17,421 bases of DNA from Deltaproteobacteria bacterium RIFCSPHIGHO2_12_FULL_43_9. GTDB lineage: Bacteria; Bdellovibrionota; O2-12-FULL-43-9. The stretch is taken from NCBI GenBank assembly GCA_001798265.1, contig MGRR01000029.1, positions 1-17,421 on the forward strand, read 5' to 3'. Of the stretch, positions 15,748-17,421 are shown piece by piece; the first letter of the stretch is position 1, and every line of letters begins with the position of its first letter. The translations under genes and the position numbers were made by a program. A model generated the notes under the pieces. It saw nothing but the letters and a program-made list of their open reading frames with translations. It was not told where the DNA came from and did no database searches.

Positions 15748-15819
15748 GAATTTATGTATATTGGAATAGTATCTAATAGGGTATAAAAATGGGGTATAAA
15801 TCCTAATTATTCAATGATT

Positions 15820-16749
15820 TCAGAGTCTTTCAAAAACATCCTCCGGTTTGATCAGGGATACCGGGATATTCTTGAATCTGTTGTTTCCATCCCTCCAGTT
15901 GCCATTTCTATCTTTAGCTAAAACGGTGCCATATCCTGGAAGCGGGCCCGATAATCTTTCATGCGCCGGTCCGAAAAGCGCTATTACATTTTGGGTTTTC
16001 ACAGCGATTGCCAGATGCATTGGTCCTGTATCCCCTGTTATTAATGCGCTGGCTCCCTGTAATACCTTTGCCAGGGAATCAATCGTTGATTCTCCGCAAT
16101 AATTGTAAATTCTCTCTTTGGTTGTGACAGCCCCTATTATTCTATCGGCCAGTATCCTGTCCGCGGCGTTTCCGGTAATAATAATTTTGTGCGGGAATTT
16201 GGTGTGAATTAAATTTGCAAGTTTCGCGAAGTGATCCGCCGGCCATCTGTTTGAAGGAGTGGATGCACCCGGATTAAAAACCATATAGCGGCTAAAATCT
16301 GGAGCCGTGGCTGATGGGGATATTTTGTAAATCATCTGGTCCGATATGTTTGTGATATCTAATGGGGCAAGTAAATCGATGTTTTGATGTATGTGGTGTT
16401 CGCTTTTTGTCTTGACTGGGTGTGTAAGGAGGAGACTATTTCCTTCTCTTCTCCAGCCGATCCTTACGGGAATCTTCAGGCGTCTACTTTGTAGTGCGTT
16501 TCTGAATGTGGCTTTGAATAAAAGTGCTATATCGTAATTTTTACTTAGTGGTTCGTTTTCGAGGACTATGTTGTCGACGAGGTTTTGCTCTTTTAAGACC
16601 TCTCTTCCGGTATGATTTGTTATGCAATCAATTGTTGCGTTTTTATATTTGTTTCTTATGGCCAAGAGGGCAGGGGTGGTCATGAGCACATCGCCCATGT
16701 GGCGGTGGTTGAAGATTAAAATATTGGAAATATTGGGGACAGACATCAT
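15820..16749 (-). CDS. Glycosyltransferase family 9 (heptosyltransferase-like)
   Basis: A GT-B fold glycosyltransferase of the ADP-heptose:LPS heptosyltransferase family, expected to add a sugar to LPS core or a related glycan. The N-terminal motif is HRHMGDVLMTTPALLAI (about 15-31). The C-terminal domain opens with VFNPGASTPSNRWP (157-170), and the donor-site motif is ITGDTGPMHLAIAVKTQNVI (237-256), followed by ALFGP. At 309 residues it is slightly short for the family (about 330-360). Start and stop overlap the ferredoxin gene in ATGA, so translation is probably coupled. The first five codons (MMSVP) and the region where a ribosome binding site should be are part of a 50-bp palindrome, so the native start may have been altered by it. 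The donor sugar cannot be decided. Confidence 0.88.
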   Translation of the reverse strand: MMSVPNISNILIFNHRHMGDVLMTTPALLAIRNKYKNATIDCITNHTGREVLKEQNLVDNIVLENEPLSKNYDIALLFKATFRNALQSRRLKIPVRIGWRREGNSLLLTHPVKTKSEHHIHQNIDLLAPLDITNISDQMIYKISPSATAPDFSRYMVFNPGASTPSNRWPADHFAKLANLIHTKFPHKIIITGNAADRILADRIIGAVTTKERIYNYCGESTIDSLAKVLQGASALITGDTGPMHLAIAVKTQNVIALFGPAHERLSGPLPGYGTVLAKDRNGNWRDGNNRFKNIPVSLIKPEDVFERL

Positions 16750-16784
16750 TGTGAACGGTACCGTTCACAATGACGTACGTCCCC
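16735..16784. repeat. 50-bp palindromic element joining two genes
   Basis: The outer ends are ggggac (16735-16740) and gtcccc (16779-16784). The inner 28 bp (16746-16773) are a perfect palindrome centred on GAACGGTACCGTTC. The few mismatches lie in between. Read on the minus strand it encodes the last 12 residues and stop of the NuoI-like gene and the start codon and first five residues of the glycosyltransferase gene. Confidence 0.85.
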
Positions 16785-17306
16785 ATCGTGAATCGACTGC
16801 CGCCTTGACGGGTCAAACTGGAATTTCCCCTTTTCTCTATTAACCTTATTATATGGTGTTAGGAGTTGCTGTTTGTTTAGGATCAGGGTCTTGAGATTAT
16901 TTTCCGGCCAGGAATACGCATCTGACATTCGTATCGCGTCAACAGGGCATGCCTCTTCACAGAAGCCGCAAACGATGCATTCTCCCATGTTTATTTCGAA
17001 AACCTTAGGATAGCGTTCCACGTCGAGTGAGAGCCAGCTTGTCTGCGCCTCGTTTGGAACTATTGTTATGCATTGAGGCGGGCAGACACGCTCGCACAGT
17101 TTGCACGCGACACACCTCTCCCGCTGTTCATCCGCGTCCCAAACCAGGTATGGGAATCCACGGAATCCCTTAGGAAATGTCCATGTCTGCTCAGGATATT
17201 GCTGAACATTATCCTTTTTCCTGAATATGTGCCGAAATGTAATGCCAAGGCCCCGAATCAGGGGTGGCAACCAGAGGTAATCTTTCCAGCTGTAACCTTT
17301 CTTCAT
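16746..17306 (-). CDS. NuoI-like 2x[4Fe-4S] ferredoxin subunit
   Basis: An electron-transfer protein resembling NADH-quinone oxidoreductase subunit I, the complex I arm subunit with clusters N6a/N6b. Two full ferredoxin motifs are visible: CVACKLCERVC (Cys65, 68, 71, 75) and CIVCGFCEEAC (Cys110, 113, 116, 120), each followed by proline. The N-terminal GLGITFRHIF helix is the family's membrane-contact segment. The 186 residues fit the family, but the last 12 (GDVRHCERYRSQ) come from a palindromic repeat, so the native tail is lost or extended. The ATG follows AGGG and overlaps the stop of an upstream frame by four bases (ATGA), a sign of an operon. Downstream is a glycosyltransferase rather than nuoJ, so this is not the standard nuo order; a related ferredoxin is possible. 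Confidence 0.88.
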   Translation of the reverse strand: MKKGYSWKDYLWLPPLIRGLGITFRHIFRKKDNVQQYPEQTWTFPKGFRGFPYLVWDADEQRERCVACKLCERVCPPQCITIVPNEAQTSWLSLDVERYPKVFEINMGECIVCGFCEEACPVDAIRMSDAYSWPENNLKTLILNKQQLLTPYNKVNREKGKFQFDPSRRQSIHDGDVRHCERYRSQ

Positions 17307-17404
17307 GCCCTGATTCCCTCTTTCACGTCCTCTTCGTAATAATGCGAGGTTAGATCCGACGCTATTTCTTCTATGGAGCGCAAGCCTTCGGTTGGTTGCA
17401 GAAT
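17303..17404 (-). other. Short open frame overlapping the NuoI-like start, possibly a gene end
   Basis: On the minus strand a frame ending ASDLTSHYYEEDVKEGIRA stops with TGA that overlaps the ferredoxin ATG by four bases. The segment has normal-looking acidic protein composition and the overlap is typical of cotranscribed genes. However, a TAA at 17405-17407 closes the frame 15 bases from the window edge. It is therefore either a very short gene with a non-ATG start (TTG or ATT), or the end of a larger gene broken by a frameshift. I cannot name the product. The alternative is plain leader sequence. Confidence 0.3.
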
Positions 17405-17421
17405 TTATATAACATTTTGTT

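Overview
The window looks like chromosome from a Gram-negative, LPS-making bacterium, probably a Deltaproteobacteria-like or related environmental lineage. This rests on LpxH, a family 9 LPS-type glycosyltransferase, a PlsC acyltransferase, a NuoI-type ferredoxin, an intact prkA / DUF444 / spoVR cluster, and a high load of short palindromic repeats of the 'gtcattgcgagcgaagcgaagcaat' and 'gtcattcccgcg...cgggaat' kinds. I cannot fix the phylum from sequence alone. No rRNA, tRNA, CRISPR array, integrase or transposase gene was seen.

Layout. 1-516: tandem 16-bp repeats after the end of dtd (minus strand). 658-1435: two adjacent small genes for unrecognised exported proteins, the second with six cysteines. 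1486-3156: a cytosolic ChaN-like protein with a long C-terminal extension. 3162-3289: a repeat cluster between convergent genes. 3293-4054: PlsC-type acyltransferase (minus). 4125-4844: RluB-type pseudouridine synthase. 4937-5517: type II toxin-antitoxin pair with its own promoter and a strong ribosome binding site. 5664-7712: membrane sensor histidine kinase without an adjacent regulator (minus). 8005-9513: radC and lpxH. 9732-14536: prkA, DUF444 gene and spoVR, with a TTGACA-type promoter candidate upstream and a MITE-like element between the first two. 14561-15742: AAA ATPase/DUF4143 protein (minus). 15820-17306: glycosyltransferase 9 and NuoI-like ferredoxin (minus), followed at the window edge by a short open frame that overlaps the ferredoxin start.

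Functionally most of this is housekeeping: tRNA proofreading, rRNA modification, phospholipid and lipid A synthesis, and a stress-linked kinase cluster. The most unusual signal is how deeply the short repeats have entered coding sequence. They encode the last residues of LpxH, an in-frame 7-residue tandem inside SpoVR, and the end of the NuoI-like protein together with the start of the glycosyltransferase. A separate 42-bp inverted repeat covers the start codons of the AAA ATPase gene. I did not find a clearly new multi-gene system. The exported protein pair at 658-1435 and the repeat-derived protein segments are the best candidates for something undescribed.
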